From Runella sp. (GTDB lineage Bacteria; Bacteroidota; Bacteroidia; Cytophagales; Spirosomataceae), in contig NZ_JAIXST010000244.1 of NCBI RefSeq assembly GCF_027484545.1, forward strand, positions 1 to 55,638: 55,638 nt of DNA, read 5' to 3'. This document shows, piece by piece, positions 27,174 to 35,414 of this stretch. The translations under genes and the position numbers were made by a program. The notes beneath the pieces were generated by a model. The model searched no databases. It saw only the letters and a list, made by a program, of their open reading frames with translations, and was not told where the DNA came from. The stretch's first letter is position 1; every line of letters begins with the position of its first letter.

Positions 27174-28652
27174 ATGATAAAATCACTCATTTCAAGTGTC
27201 GTTTTGCTACTTTGTTTTTCAAGTTTCAATCACGATGCTCAGCAACAATCACCCAAAAAGCCCAATATCCTTTTTGTTATTGCTGATGACCAATCGTGGG
27301 TACATACCAGTATTGCTGGTGATAAGGTCGTAAAAACCCCAGCTTTTGATAGAATTGCCAAAGAAGGCGTACTTTTTACGAATTCTTTTACGGCATCTCC
27401 ATCTTGCACACCTTCTCGTTCGGCTGTTTTGAGTGGGCAAGCTATTTGGAGAGTCAAAGAGGCAGGGCTTCTCTATGGCTCTATTCCACCCGACCTTAAA
27501 CTGTATCCCCAACTATTGAATGAAGCAGGGTATCATGTGGGCTACACAGGCAAGGGATGGGGCCCAGGCAAACCCAACTACCAAGGATTTAAAGGAAGTC
27601 CTACGGGCAAAGAATACAACTCAAAAATCACTGATAATGTGCCAAAGGGCATTTTTAAAAATGACTACACGGCCAATTTTGAAGCGTTTTTGACGGATAA
27701 AGCCAAAGACAAACCATTTTGTTTTTGGTTTGGCTGCTTTGAGCCACACCGTATTTACGATGAAGGCATTGGCTTGCGAAATGGAAAAAAATTGGAAGAT
27801 GTGCAAGTTCCATCTTTTTTGCCCGACACCAAGGAAGTAAGAACAGACCTGCTGGATTACTATTACGAAATAGAATGGTTTGACGCCCATCTGGCAAGAA
27901 TGTTAAAAAAATTAGAAGAAATAGGAGAGCTGGACAATACGCTCATTGTCGTAACGGCTGACAACGGTATGGCGTTTCCCCGTGCCAAAACTACCTTGTA
28001 CGATTGGGGAGTAAGAATGCCTTTGGCCGTCATGTGGGCTAACAAAATAAAAGGTGGACGAGTGATTAATGACATGGTGAGTCATACCGATTTTGCGCCT
28101 ACTTTTTTGGAAGCGGCTGGAGTACCAATCCCAAATGAGATGACTGGAAAGAGTCTTTTACCCATTTTATTATCACAAAAACAGGGTGCGGTTGACCCTA
28201 AACGTAACCGCGCTTTTACAGCCATTGAACGCCATACGCTTTGCCGTCCCGACAATGGTACGTATCCCTCCAGAGCCATTCGTACCAAAGATTATCTCTA
28301 TATCCTCAATTTTGAACCCGACCGCTTTCCTACGGGTGGACCCGATTTTGTATCGTCCAACAATACCTACCACGGCGATGTGGATGCAGGAATTACCAAA
28401 GAATTTATGGTGATGGAGGCCAATCAGAAAAAATACCCAAAAGAGTACCAACTAAGTTTTGGCAAACGCCCCAAAGAAGAATTGTACAGAATAGCCTCTG
28501 ATAAAAACCAAACCAACAATCTGGCTAACGATAAGTCTTATGCTAAAATTAAAAATGAATTAGCGGATGCTTTGACAAAATATTTACTGGAAACGGGCGA
28601 CCCTAGGGTTAGAGGGGAAGACCCTTGGCAAAAATATGCCTACCTGAAATAA
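27174..28652 (+). CDS. Type I sulfatase (CTPSR motif, GKGWGPG type)
   Basis: A 492-residue exported sulfatase. Metal-site strand NILFVIADDQSW; formylglycine motif CTPSR with Cys78; VTADNGMAFPRAKTTLYDWG as the later metal-binding loop. In place of the common GKWHLG it has TGKGWGPG, a pattern seen in sulfatases usually annotated as heparan-N-sulfatase-like. The second half holds SRAIRTKDYLYILNFEPDRF. It resembles the sulfatase at 35415-37013 in these same blocks, so the two look like paralogues within the cluster. Substrate is uncertain; a sulfated sugar of the PUL target is likely. Confidence 0.93.
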   Translation: MIKSLISSVVLLLCFSSFNHDAQQQSPKKPNILFVIADDQSWVHTSIAGDKVVKTPAFDRIAKEGVLFTNSFTASPSCTPSRSAVLSGQAIWRVKEAGLLYGSIPPDLKLYPQLLNEAGYHVGYTGKGWGPGKPNYQGFKGSPTGKEYNSKITDNVPKGIFKNDYTANFEAFLTDKAKDKPFCFWFGCFEPHRIYDEGIGLRNGKKLEDVQVPSFLPDTKEVRTDLLDYYYEIEWFDAHLARMLKKLEEIGELDNTLIVVTADNGMAFPRAKTTLYDWGVRMPLAVMWANKIKGGRVINDMVSHTDFAPTFLEAAGVPIPNEMTGKSLLPILLSQKQGAVDPKRNRAFTAIERHTLCRPDNGTYPSRAIRTKDYLYILNFEPDRFPTGGPDFVSSNNTYHGDVDAGITKEFMVMEANQKKYPKEYQLSFGKRPKEELYRIASDKNQTNNLANDKSYAKIKNELADALTKYLLETGDPRVRGEDPWQKYAYLK

Positions 28653-28711
28653 GTATGTAAACCTATAGTTTTAAATCTCAATGACAATGAAGCAATAAAA
28701 ATCCGTTGAAT

Positions 28712-29566
28712 ATGAATAAGTTACTTGTATTATTTCTGTTCTTAACAAGCCACTTTTTGTTTGCTCAAAAATCAATAAACATTGAGAAAATAAAAGCGAT
28801 GAAGGGTTTTGTGGCACTATGGGATTTTAAAGAACCCGAAGGCCAAGACCGAAGAGCCGTTGGTAAAGGCGATTTTCCTTTGAAAGAAACCAATGGCAGC
28901 ATTCAACGCATTAACGAGGGGCCTTTGTCGGGTTATTCTGCGTTGTTTGGCGGTAGTAGTTTTTTGTCATTACCCAATGTCCAAACGGGGGCATTGAACA
29001 TTTATGGCCCCAATCAAGGGGTTACGGTGGTGGCTTGGGCAAAATGGACGGGCGAACAAACGGGTTTTGTGGGCGGAATGTGGAACGAGTACCAAGACGG
29101 TGGCAAACGCCAATACGGACTGTTTGTGTCGTTGCCGCACTACAACGGCAAAAACCAAGTCTGTGGACACATCTCGCATACGGGAAAGCCTACGCCACCC
29201 TTTCCATATTCAAGTGATTATTCGGCAAGTAAACAGCAAGTACCTGCCAATGAGTGGGTTTGTGTGGCATTTACCTACGATGGTAAAAATATTAAATCGT
29301 ATCTGAACGGTGTTTTTGAGAAACGTGAACCCGAACTTATCAACAATACCAAAGGCTTTGATGGCTATCCAGAGGGCTTGGTTCAATCCAAAAATCCCTA
29401 CTATTTTCCCTACGGCATGGGCAACAACGGCTCTGATTTCACCGTTGGGGCGGTGCTTTTGAAAAGAGGAATGGGTAATTTTTTCAAAGGACAAATAGGC
29501 GGGTTAGCTGTATTTGACAGAGCGCTCACCGAAAAACAGATTAAAATGTTTAGTTTGAAAGATTGA
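28712..29566 (+). CDS. Exported LamG/concanavalin-like protein
   Basis: A 284-residue secreted protein; ATG 28712 fits the signal peptide (ends LFAQ), and the TTG at 28706 is less likely. It is a single LamG/pentraxin-like jellyroll: GFVALWDFKEPEGQ, GYSALFGGSSFLSLPN, TVVAWAKWTGEQTGFVGGMW, WVCVAFTYDGKNIKSYLNG, FKGQIGGLAVFDRALTEKQI. These are the canonical strands of LamG-type sugar-binding domains. No catalytic motif is seen, so it may be a carbohydrate-binding or surface protein that helps the enzymes around it. It ends just before the 250-base gap holding a hairpin repeat. Confidence 0.82.
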   Translation: MNKLLVLFLFLTSHFLFAQKSINIEKIKAMKGFVALWDFKEPEGQDRRAVGKGDFPLKETNGSIQRINEGPLSGYSALFGGSSFLSLPNVQTGALNIYGPNQGVTVVAWAKWTGEQTGFVGGMWNEYQDGGKRQYGLFVSLPHYNGKNQVCGHISHTGKPTPPFPYSSDYSASKQQVPANEWVCVAFTYDGKNIKSYLNGVFEKREPELINNTKGFDGYPEGLVQSKNPYYFPYGMGNNGSDFTVGAVLLKRGMGNFFKGQIGGLAVFDRALTEKQIKMFSLKD

Positions 29567-29621
29567 TTGCATGTTACTATTTTTTTTAATAACAAATAAA
29601 CAAATCCTTGCGCGTGAGGAA

Positions 29622-29737
29622 TGGCTGTCCAGCGTGGTGCGCGTGGGATTGCGCGTAGAAGCTTTGGACAGGCTGCCCTTTTCTTTGGTTCGTTTCTTTT
29701 GGGCAATCGGAACGCCGAAGCGTCAAAAGAAATGAAC
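29622..29737. repeat. Intergenic hairpin repeat between the LamG gene and a cytochrome gene
   Basis: The 250-base gap 29567-29816 holds two nested structures. CTGTCCA near 29626-29632 pairs with TGGACAG near 29665-29671. GTTCGTTTCTTTTG at 29688-29701 pairs with CAAAAGAAATGAAC at 29724-29737 over 14 bp with one G-T. GCGCGT occurs three times nearby. The stretch is also open on the plus strand for about 90 codons but reads into the next gene, so I do not call a gene. It looks like an interspersed repeat or a terminator-like element. Confidence 0.5.
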
Positions 29738-29816
29738 GGGCTTACCAAATTAAATTTGGCAAGTTGGCTAATCCGAAGCAAAAATTTTTCAAACATATTC
29801 TTAAATCCCCATAACG

Positions 29817-32486
29817 ATGAAAAAGAGTCATTTCTACCTTTTGTTTGGACTTGTATTGATGCTTGTCAATTGCAAAACGAGCACCAACATCGTTTATAAT
29901 CTTTCCTCAAAAGACCTTCCTCCGACCGAGAAGGGCTTAGACCATGTGGGTTTCATTAAAGATTTTGACAATAAAGCATTGACCCGTGGCGAAAGAGTCT
30001 ATAATGCCACATGCATAAGTTGTCATGGAAATGAAGAAAACGAAGGTTCGATTCCGATGTCCTTAAAGTTTTGGTCAGAACCTTTCAAAGCGGGTGGTGA
30101 TGCCTATTCCATGTACCAAACGGTTACCAGAGGCTATGGTTCTATGCCACCGCAAGTGGCACTTAGTCCTCAAGAAAAATACGATGTCATTCACTACATT
30201 CAGCAGGAATTTGTTTCAAAAAACAAAACTGTAACCCTTCCAAAAGTAACCCCCGACTATCTTTCATCTCTGCCAAAAGGCAAATCCAGAGGCCCAGCCG
30301 TTAAACCTTACCAACCTTGGGCCGATATGGATTATGGGAATTTCCTGATGAATACTTATGAATTGGCCGATGAAAAAACAGGCATTCCACGCTATCATTC
30401 CCCAAGCCCGTCGCCTTTTCGGGATGAAGATTACTCAAAAAACAATTTTGCCTACAAAGGCATTGCGGTACGTTTGGACAAAGGTACAGGCGGGGTGTCA
30501 AAAGGAAAATCTTGGATGGTTTTTGACCATGACCTCATGCGAGTAGCGGGAGCATACACGGGCGAAGGTTTTATAGATTGGAACGCCATTTTGTTAAACG
30601 ACAAGCACGAAACCTACCCCCGCACCATCGGAAAGCTACATTTTGAAACACCCGTAGGCCCTGGCTGGGCCAATCCCACTACTGGGAAATTTGACGACCC
30701 CCGTTTTGTAGCTCGTGACGGGCGTGCTTTTGGTCCATTGCCTAAATCTTGGGCAAATTATAAAGGACTTTATCATTTCGAAGACCAAGTTATCATTTCT
30801 TATACCGTAGGCGAATCTGCCGTTTTAGAAAAATTTGGGTTTATTAGCCCTTCCGTTTTTACCCGAACACTCAATATTTCGCCATCCAATTCCATTTTGA
30901 AAATGCGGGTAGTCAATTCCTCTGCCAAAGTGAGTGTAGTGGGAAATGGGGCTACATTGGTAGAAGAAAACGGGCAGATTTTTGTGAATATCAATGCCAA
31001 AGAAGAAATAAAAATCACTTTGGCAATTAGTGAAAAAGGGGTTAATTTTTCTGAAAAAGAGCTACCTACCCCCGAATCGTTGACAAAATACACCTTGGGT
31101 AAAGGTCGTGCCCATTATCCCGAAATAATAAAAACATTCGTAACAAATGGCAAAGAAGATGGCCCCTTTGCGGTGGACCAATTGACCCCGCCTTTTGAGA
31201 ATCCTTGGGCTTGTCGAATGAAACTAAGTGGTATTGATTTTTTTAAAGATGCCAATGTAGCCGCTGCCTGTGCTACTGACGGGGATATTTGGCTGATAAA
31301 AGGGCTACTCAACCCTGATGGTGTATTGACTTGGCAGCGAATTGGCTCGGGGCTTTTCCAGCCTTTGGGGATTAAGGTAGTAGAAGAAAAAATATATGTT
31401 ACTTGTCGAGATCAGCTCGTTTTGCTACGAGATTTGAACGGCGATATGGAAACCGACTTTTATGAAAGCTTTAATCATGACCACCAAGTGACAGACCATT
31501 TTCATGAGTTTGCGATGGGACTTCAAACCGACAAAGAAGGCAATTTTTACTATGCTAAAAGCGGCAGACACGCTCGTGAAGCCCTTATTCCGCAACATGG
31601 TACGCTGCTAAAAGTGAGTGCCGATGGCTCAAAAACTGATATTATAGCCACGGGTTTTAGAGCAGCCAATGGGGTTTGTATCAATCCCGACGGCAGTTTT
31701 ATTGTAACCGACCAACAGGGTTATTGGAATCCAATGAACCGAATCAACTGGGTGAAAGGCGTAGGGAAGTTTTATGGCAATATGTGGGGCTACAATCCAC
31801 CCAAAGACTCTTCAAGGGCGGCTATGGAACAGCCTTTGGTGTGGGTAGATATGAAATATGACCGTTCGCCTTCGGAAATGGTTTGGGTAGAAAGCCAAAA
31901 ATGGGGTGCCTTAAATGGCGGCCTTTTGAGCCTTTCCTATGGCTATGGTAAAATTCAATATGTTTTGAATGAAACCGTAAACGGACAAGAACAAGGAGCA
32001 GTGATTGATTTACCTGGAGTTAAGTTTCTGACGGGGGTGATGCGGGGCAGGTTTAATCCAACCGATGGTCAACTCTACGCCTGTGGGATGTCGGCTTGGG
32101 GAACCAATCAAATGATGCGTGGTGGTGGATTGTATAGGGTAAGGTACACAGGCAAAACCATTCCAATTCCTGTCAAAATGAAGGTGCGTGAAAAAAGTGT
32201 AGTGCTTGATTTTGATAGCCCAATAGACCAAAATACGGCATCTGATTTGTCCAATTTTGAAGTAAAAACTTGGCAATTGTTGCGAAGTAAAAAATACGGT
32301 TCAGACCGCTTAAGCCAGAAAATATTGAAAGTGACTAAATCGCAGGCCGAGGGTAAAAGCCTGAAATTAAGTATTGAAAACTTAGAAAAAGTCGATGTAA
32401 TCACGATTGACTACAAAATCAAGAATCTCAAAGGTGAGTCACTGAGTGGCTCGATACAAGGCACAATTCATCAATTAGGTAAATAG
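29817..32486 (+). CDS. Cytochrome-c/DUF6797-like/propeller lipoprotein, putative sugar oxidoreductase
   Basis: An 889-residue protein, lipoprotein-like (VNC then KTSTN). An N-terminal cytochrome c domain has one heme site, CISCH (Cys66-His70), with GSMPPQVALSPQEKYDVIHY after it. Next is a block at about 155-350 (FAYKGIAVRLDKGTGGVSKG, SWMVFDHDLMRVAGAYTGEG) that matches what I know as DUF6797. From about 430 to 760 follows a glucose/sorbosone-dehydrogenase-like beta-propeller (GLQTDKEGNFYYAKSGRHAR, TGFRAANGVCINPDGSF). A C-terminal sandwich ends in VDVITIDYKIKNLKGESLSG. Heme first and propeller later is the reverse of the other two cytochrome proteins here. A 96-base remnant of its 3' end recurs at 38418-38513. 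Confidence 0.82.
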   Translation: MKKSHFYLLFGLVLMLVNCKTSTNIVYNLSSKDLPPTEKGLDHVGFIKDFDNKALTRGERVYNATCISCHGNEENEGSIPMSLKFWSEPFKAGGDAYSMYQTVTRGYGSMPPQVALSPQEKYDVIHYIQQEFVSKNKTVTLPKVTPDYLSSLPKGKSRGPAVKPYQPWADMDYGNFLMNTYELADEKTGIPRYHSPSPSPFRDEDYSKNNFAYKGIAVRLDKGTGGVSKGKSWMVFDHDLMRVAGAYTGEGFIDWNAILLNDKHETYPRTIGKLHFETPVGPGWANPTTGKFDDPRFVARDGRAFGPLPKSWANYKGLYHFEDQVIISYTVGESAVLEKFGFISPSVFTRTLNISPSNSILKMRVVNSSAKVSVVGNGATLVEENGQIFVNINAKEEIKITLAISEKGVNFSEKELPTPESLTKYTLGKGRAHYPEIIKTFVTNGKEDGPFAVDQLTPPFENPWACRMKLSGIDFFKDANVAAACATDGDIWLIKGLLNPDGVLTWQRIGSGLFQPLGIKVVEEKIYVTCRDQLVLLRDLNGDMETDFYESFNHDHQVTDHFHEFAMGLQTDKEGNFYYAKSGRHAREALIPQHGTLLKVSADGSKTDIIATGFRAANGVCINPDGSFIVTDQQGYWNPMNRINWVKGVGKFYGNMWGYNPPKDSSRAAMEQPLVWVDMKYDRSPSEMVWVESQKWGALNGGLLSLSYGYGKIQYVLNETVNGQEQGAVIDLPGVKFLTGVMRGRFNPTDGQLYACGMSAWGTNQMMRGGGLYRVRYTGKTIPIPVKMKVREKSVVLDFDSPIDQNTASDLSNFEVKTWQLLRSKKYGSDRLSQKILKVTKSQAEGKSLKLSIENLEKVDVITIDYKIKNLKGESLSGSIQGTIHQLGK

Positions 32487-32492
32487 TTTGGC

Positions 32493-32519
32493 ATCAAAAA
32501 TAGTCGTCGAATTTTTGAT
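32493..32519. repeat. AT-rich hairpin in gap
   Basis: ATCAAAAAT (32493-32501) pairs with ATTTTTGAT (32511-32519), 9 bp with a 9-base loop, right after the cytochrome/DUF6797-like gene. No T-run follows, so it may be a weak terminator or an mRNA end-protecting hairpin. Confidence 0.35.
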
Positions 32520-32592
32520 TGAATCATGCCCGAAAGGTCTATTAATTAATGAGAGAGTATGAGGTTTTTTATTTTTTTAATTTAAGCAAAAA

Positions 32593-33978
32593 ATGGTAAG
32601 GTTAATTTTAGTAATATATCTACTTTTTGGAGTTAGCAGTTTAAAGGTTCCTTCAAAAAGGCAATTAGAAAATCGTCCAAATTTTATTTTGATTTTGACG
32701 GACGATTTGGGTTGGTCGTGCTTTTCATCAAAAATGGATGATCGTGTAAATGATTCAAAAAGCGATTATTATGAAACGCCAAAAATAGATTTATTTATTA
32801 AAAAAAGTATGAGGTTTTCAAAAGGTTATGCACCTGACCCCATCTGTTCGCCTACACGCAGAAGTATTCAATTTGGGCGAACTTCTATTAAAATGGGTGA
32901 TGATGATGATTTTCCTCAAAAATATACCACGGCTTTACACACTATTCCCCAAGTATTAAAATCAATAGATAATAGATACAAAGCCGCCCATTTTGGTAAA
33001 TGGGATTTGCGTGCAAAAATTACCCCCGAACAATTGGGCTATGATGTAAGCGATGGCGATACTGGAAATGTAAATGGAAATATTGGTCAAGGAAAAGAAG
33101 AAAAATGGGAAAGACATTTTTTTTCTGAAAATCCTAAACAAATGGACAGCTTAAATGCTCGAGCCATAAAATTTATGAAGGATCAAGTGAATTCTAAAAA
33201 CCCTTTTTATTTGCAGGTCTCACATTATGCCACTCATGTAGATTTTGTGACACGACAAAACAGCTATGATAAATTCAAAGCCAAGCCCGTGGGCAAAAAG
33301 CATGACAATCCAGCTTGGGCAGGAATGCTTTATGATTTAGATACCAAGATTGGAGAGTTGGAAAGAATGGTGGAAAACTTGGGTATAGCAGATAACACCT
33401 ATATTGTTTTGATGGCAGATAATGGTGCAGTTGAATTTATTCCGCCTGTTAGTAATAAACTGGACTTACCCGCATCTTTTAGTAAACAAATGAGAAACTT
33501 CCCGCTTCGAGGAGGCAAATGGACATTGTATGAAGGGGGAATTCGAGTGCCTTTTATTGTGAAAGGACCGGGTATTCAAAAAAACACCCTGTCGGATGTG
33601 CCAGTGGCTGGATGGGATTTAATGCCCACTTTTAGCGAATTGGCTGGTGGTAATAAATCAATAGAAAATTTAGATGGAGGAAGTTTTGCAAATGTTTTAA
33701 AAAACAAAGGAAAAGGGGAAGTAGAGCGAGCCAATAAGGCATTTTTCTTTCATAGGTTTGCGAAAGCCTATCCTCATTCGGCGGTGATTATGGGTGATTA
33801 CAAATTGATAAAATTTTGGAAAACAAATAAAATAGAGATGTATAATATTTCCAAAGATTTGGGGGAGCTTAATGACATTTCGAAGGTAGAAAAAACCAAG
33901 TTAAAAGAATTGGAAAGCACATTGATGAGTTACATTGCTAAACACAATCCCGATTTGATAGGCAAATTTTCCAAATAA
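32593..33978 (+). CDS. Type I sulfatase with altered active-site motif (CSPTR; GKWDL)
   Basis: A 461-residue exported sulfatase. Metal-binding strand FILILTDDLGWS; formylglycine motif CSPTR (Cys85) in APDPICSPTRRSIQFGR; later loop LMADNGAVEFIPP; C-terminal KWTLYEGGIRVPFIVKGPG. Unusually, the GKWHLG block, which normally supplies a Lys and a His to the sulfate pocket, reads HFGKWDLRAKITPE here, so the His is replaced by Asp. His residues in HYATHVDF are present. It may act on a different sulfate position or belong to a distinct subfamily. Strongly AT-rich coding sequence relative to the early PUL genes. Confidence 0.9.
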   Translation: MVRLILVIYLLFGVSSLKVPSKRQLENRPNFILILTDDLGWSCFSSKMDDRVNDSKSDYYETPKIDLFIKKSMRFSKGYAPDPICSPTRRSIQFGRTSIKMGDDDDFPQKYTTALHTIPQVLKSIDNRYKAAHFGKWDLRAKITPEQLGYDVSDGDTGNVNGNIGQGKEEKWERHFFSENPKQMDSLNARAIKFMKDQVNSKNPFYLQVSHYATHVDFVTRQNSYDKFKAKPVGKKHDNPAWAGMLYDLDTKIGELERMVENLGIADNTYIVLMADNGAVEFIPPVSNKLDLPASFSKQMRNFPLRGGKWTLYEGGIRVPFIVKGPGIQKNTLSDVPVAGWDLMPTFSELAGGNKSIENLDGGSFANVLKNKGKGEVERANKAFFFHRFAKAYPHSAVIMGDYKLIKFWKTNKIEMYNISKDLGELNDISKVEKTKLKELESTLMSYIAKHNPDLIGKFSK

Positions 33979-34027
33979 TTTTTAGCTTTTTAATTTGAAA
34001 TAATTACCTTCAATTGAGTCATTAAAT

Positions 34028-35413
34028 ATGAAAAAATATTCGGCAATCCTGATTTTGGCAATTTTATCACTAACGGCATTTCAGATAGATGTAAAGCAAG
34101 AAATCGAGTCCAAAAAGATGAATGTTTTATTTATCCCCGTGGATGACCTAAATCATTGGATTGGTTATTTTGGGCGAAATAATCAGGTAAAAACACCCAA
34201 TATGGATAGACTTTCGGCAATGGGTATGAGCTTTACAAATGCCTATTGTGCTGCACCAGTTTGTTGCCCTTCCCGTGCCGCATTGATGTCTGGCCTACGC
34301 CCAAGTACCTCGGGGGTGTATGATAATGACGACGATTGGCGTAAAGCAATTCCGAAAGAAATAACATTACCCACTTTTTTCAAAAACAACGGATATGCTG
34401 TTTTAGGAGGTGGTAAAATCTATCATGTGGAGTATGACCGTGAAGAAGAATATGATTATTATTTCCATAGTCCAACCAATAATCCAAATAAAAATATTAC
34501 AAAAAAAGGAAATTTTGGTGGCGTAAAATGGGCTCAATTAGATGCAGAAGATGATGTTTTGGCCGATTTTCATGTGGCAAAATGGGCAGCTTCAGAATTG
34601 TTGAAAAAACATGACAAACCCCTCTTTTTGGCAGCTGGGCTTTTTAAACCTCACTTGCCCTGGCACGTTCCAAAAAAATATTTTGATTTATACCCCATAG
34701 ACAAAATTGTTTTGCCGCCTTACAAAGAAGACGATTTGGAAGATTTGCCAGAAGAAGGAAAAAAAATGTCGAAAAACACCCATGCTCAAATTCAATCTGA
34801 AACCCAATGGCGTGAAGCGATTCAAGCATACCAAGCTACTATTTCTTATGCCGATGCCCAATTAGGAATTATACTGGACGCTTACGAAAAAAGCTCAGAA
34901 AAAGAAAATACGATGATTGTTTTGTGGGGCGACCATGGTTGGCATTTAGGTGAGAAACACCATTGGCGGAAATTCGCCCTGTGGGAAGAAGCCACCCGTT
35001 CGCCATTGATTTGGGTAGTGCCAAATCATACAAATCCTGGCTCTAAATGCAGTAGAACCGTCGACTTTATGAGCATTTACCCCACTTTGGCTGACCTTAA
35101 TGGACTCAAAACGCCTACACATGTGGAAGGTAAAAGCATCAAAAAACTATTGGCCAATCCCAATGCCGAATGGAATATTCCAGCATTGACTACCTATAAA
35201 GAAGGAAACCATGCGGTGCGTTCGGAAAACTATCGATACATCAGATATGCGAAAGGCGGGGAAGAATTTTACGATGAAAAGAATGACCCTTATGAATGGG
35301 TAAATATTATTAATGACAAAAACATTCTTACTCAAAAAAAAGAATTATCTAAAATGATACCTAAAACGGAGAAAAAAGGAATTGGAAATAATGGTAATAA
35401 AGTCGAAGAATAA
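34028..35413 (+). CDS. Iduronate-2-sulfatase-like type I sulfatase (CCPSR)
   Basis: A 461-residue exported sulfatase. Metal strand VLFIPVDDLNHWIGYFGRN; formylglycine motif CCPSR (Cys79) in AAPVCCPSRAALMSGLRPST, a hallmark of the iduronate-2-sulfatase-like subgroup; GGGKIYHVEYD in the pocket position where GKWHLG is found in others; LWGDHGWHLGEKHHWRKF, also typical of that subgroup. It would release 2-O- or similar sulfates from sugars. It ends one base before the start codon of the next sulfatase gene. Signal sequence is short but present (MKKYSAILILAILSLTAFQI). Confidence 0.93.
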   Translation: MKKYSAILILAILSLTAFQIDVKQEIESKKMNVLFIPVDDLNHWIGYFGRNNQVKTPNMDRLSAMGMSFTNAYCAAPVCCPSRAALMSGLRPSTSGVYDNDDDWRKAIPKEITLPTFFKNNGYAVLGGGKIYHVEYDREEEYDYYFHSPTNNPNKNITKKGNFGGVKWAQLDAEDDVLADFHVAKWAASELLKKHDKPLFLAAGLFKPHLPWHVPKKYFDLYPIDKIVLPPYKEDDLEDLPEEGKKMSKNTHAQIQSETQWREAIQAYQATISYADAQLGIILDAYEKSSEKENTMIVLWGDHGWHLGEKHHWRKFALWEEATRSPLIWVVPNHTNPGSKCSRTVDFMSIYPTLADLNGLKTPTHVEGKSIKKLLANPNAEWNIPALTTYKEGNHAVRSENYRYIRYAKGGEEFYDEKNDPYEWVNIINDKNILTQKKELSKMIPKTEKKGIGNNGNKVEE

Positions 35414-35414
35414 T

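Noticed and set aside
29621-29899. 92-codon plus-strand frame across the hairpin repeat
   Set aside because: It overlaps the start of the cytochrome/DUF6797-like gene in another frame and its sequence is explained by the repeat structure.
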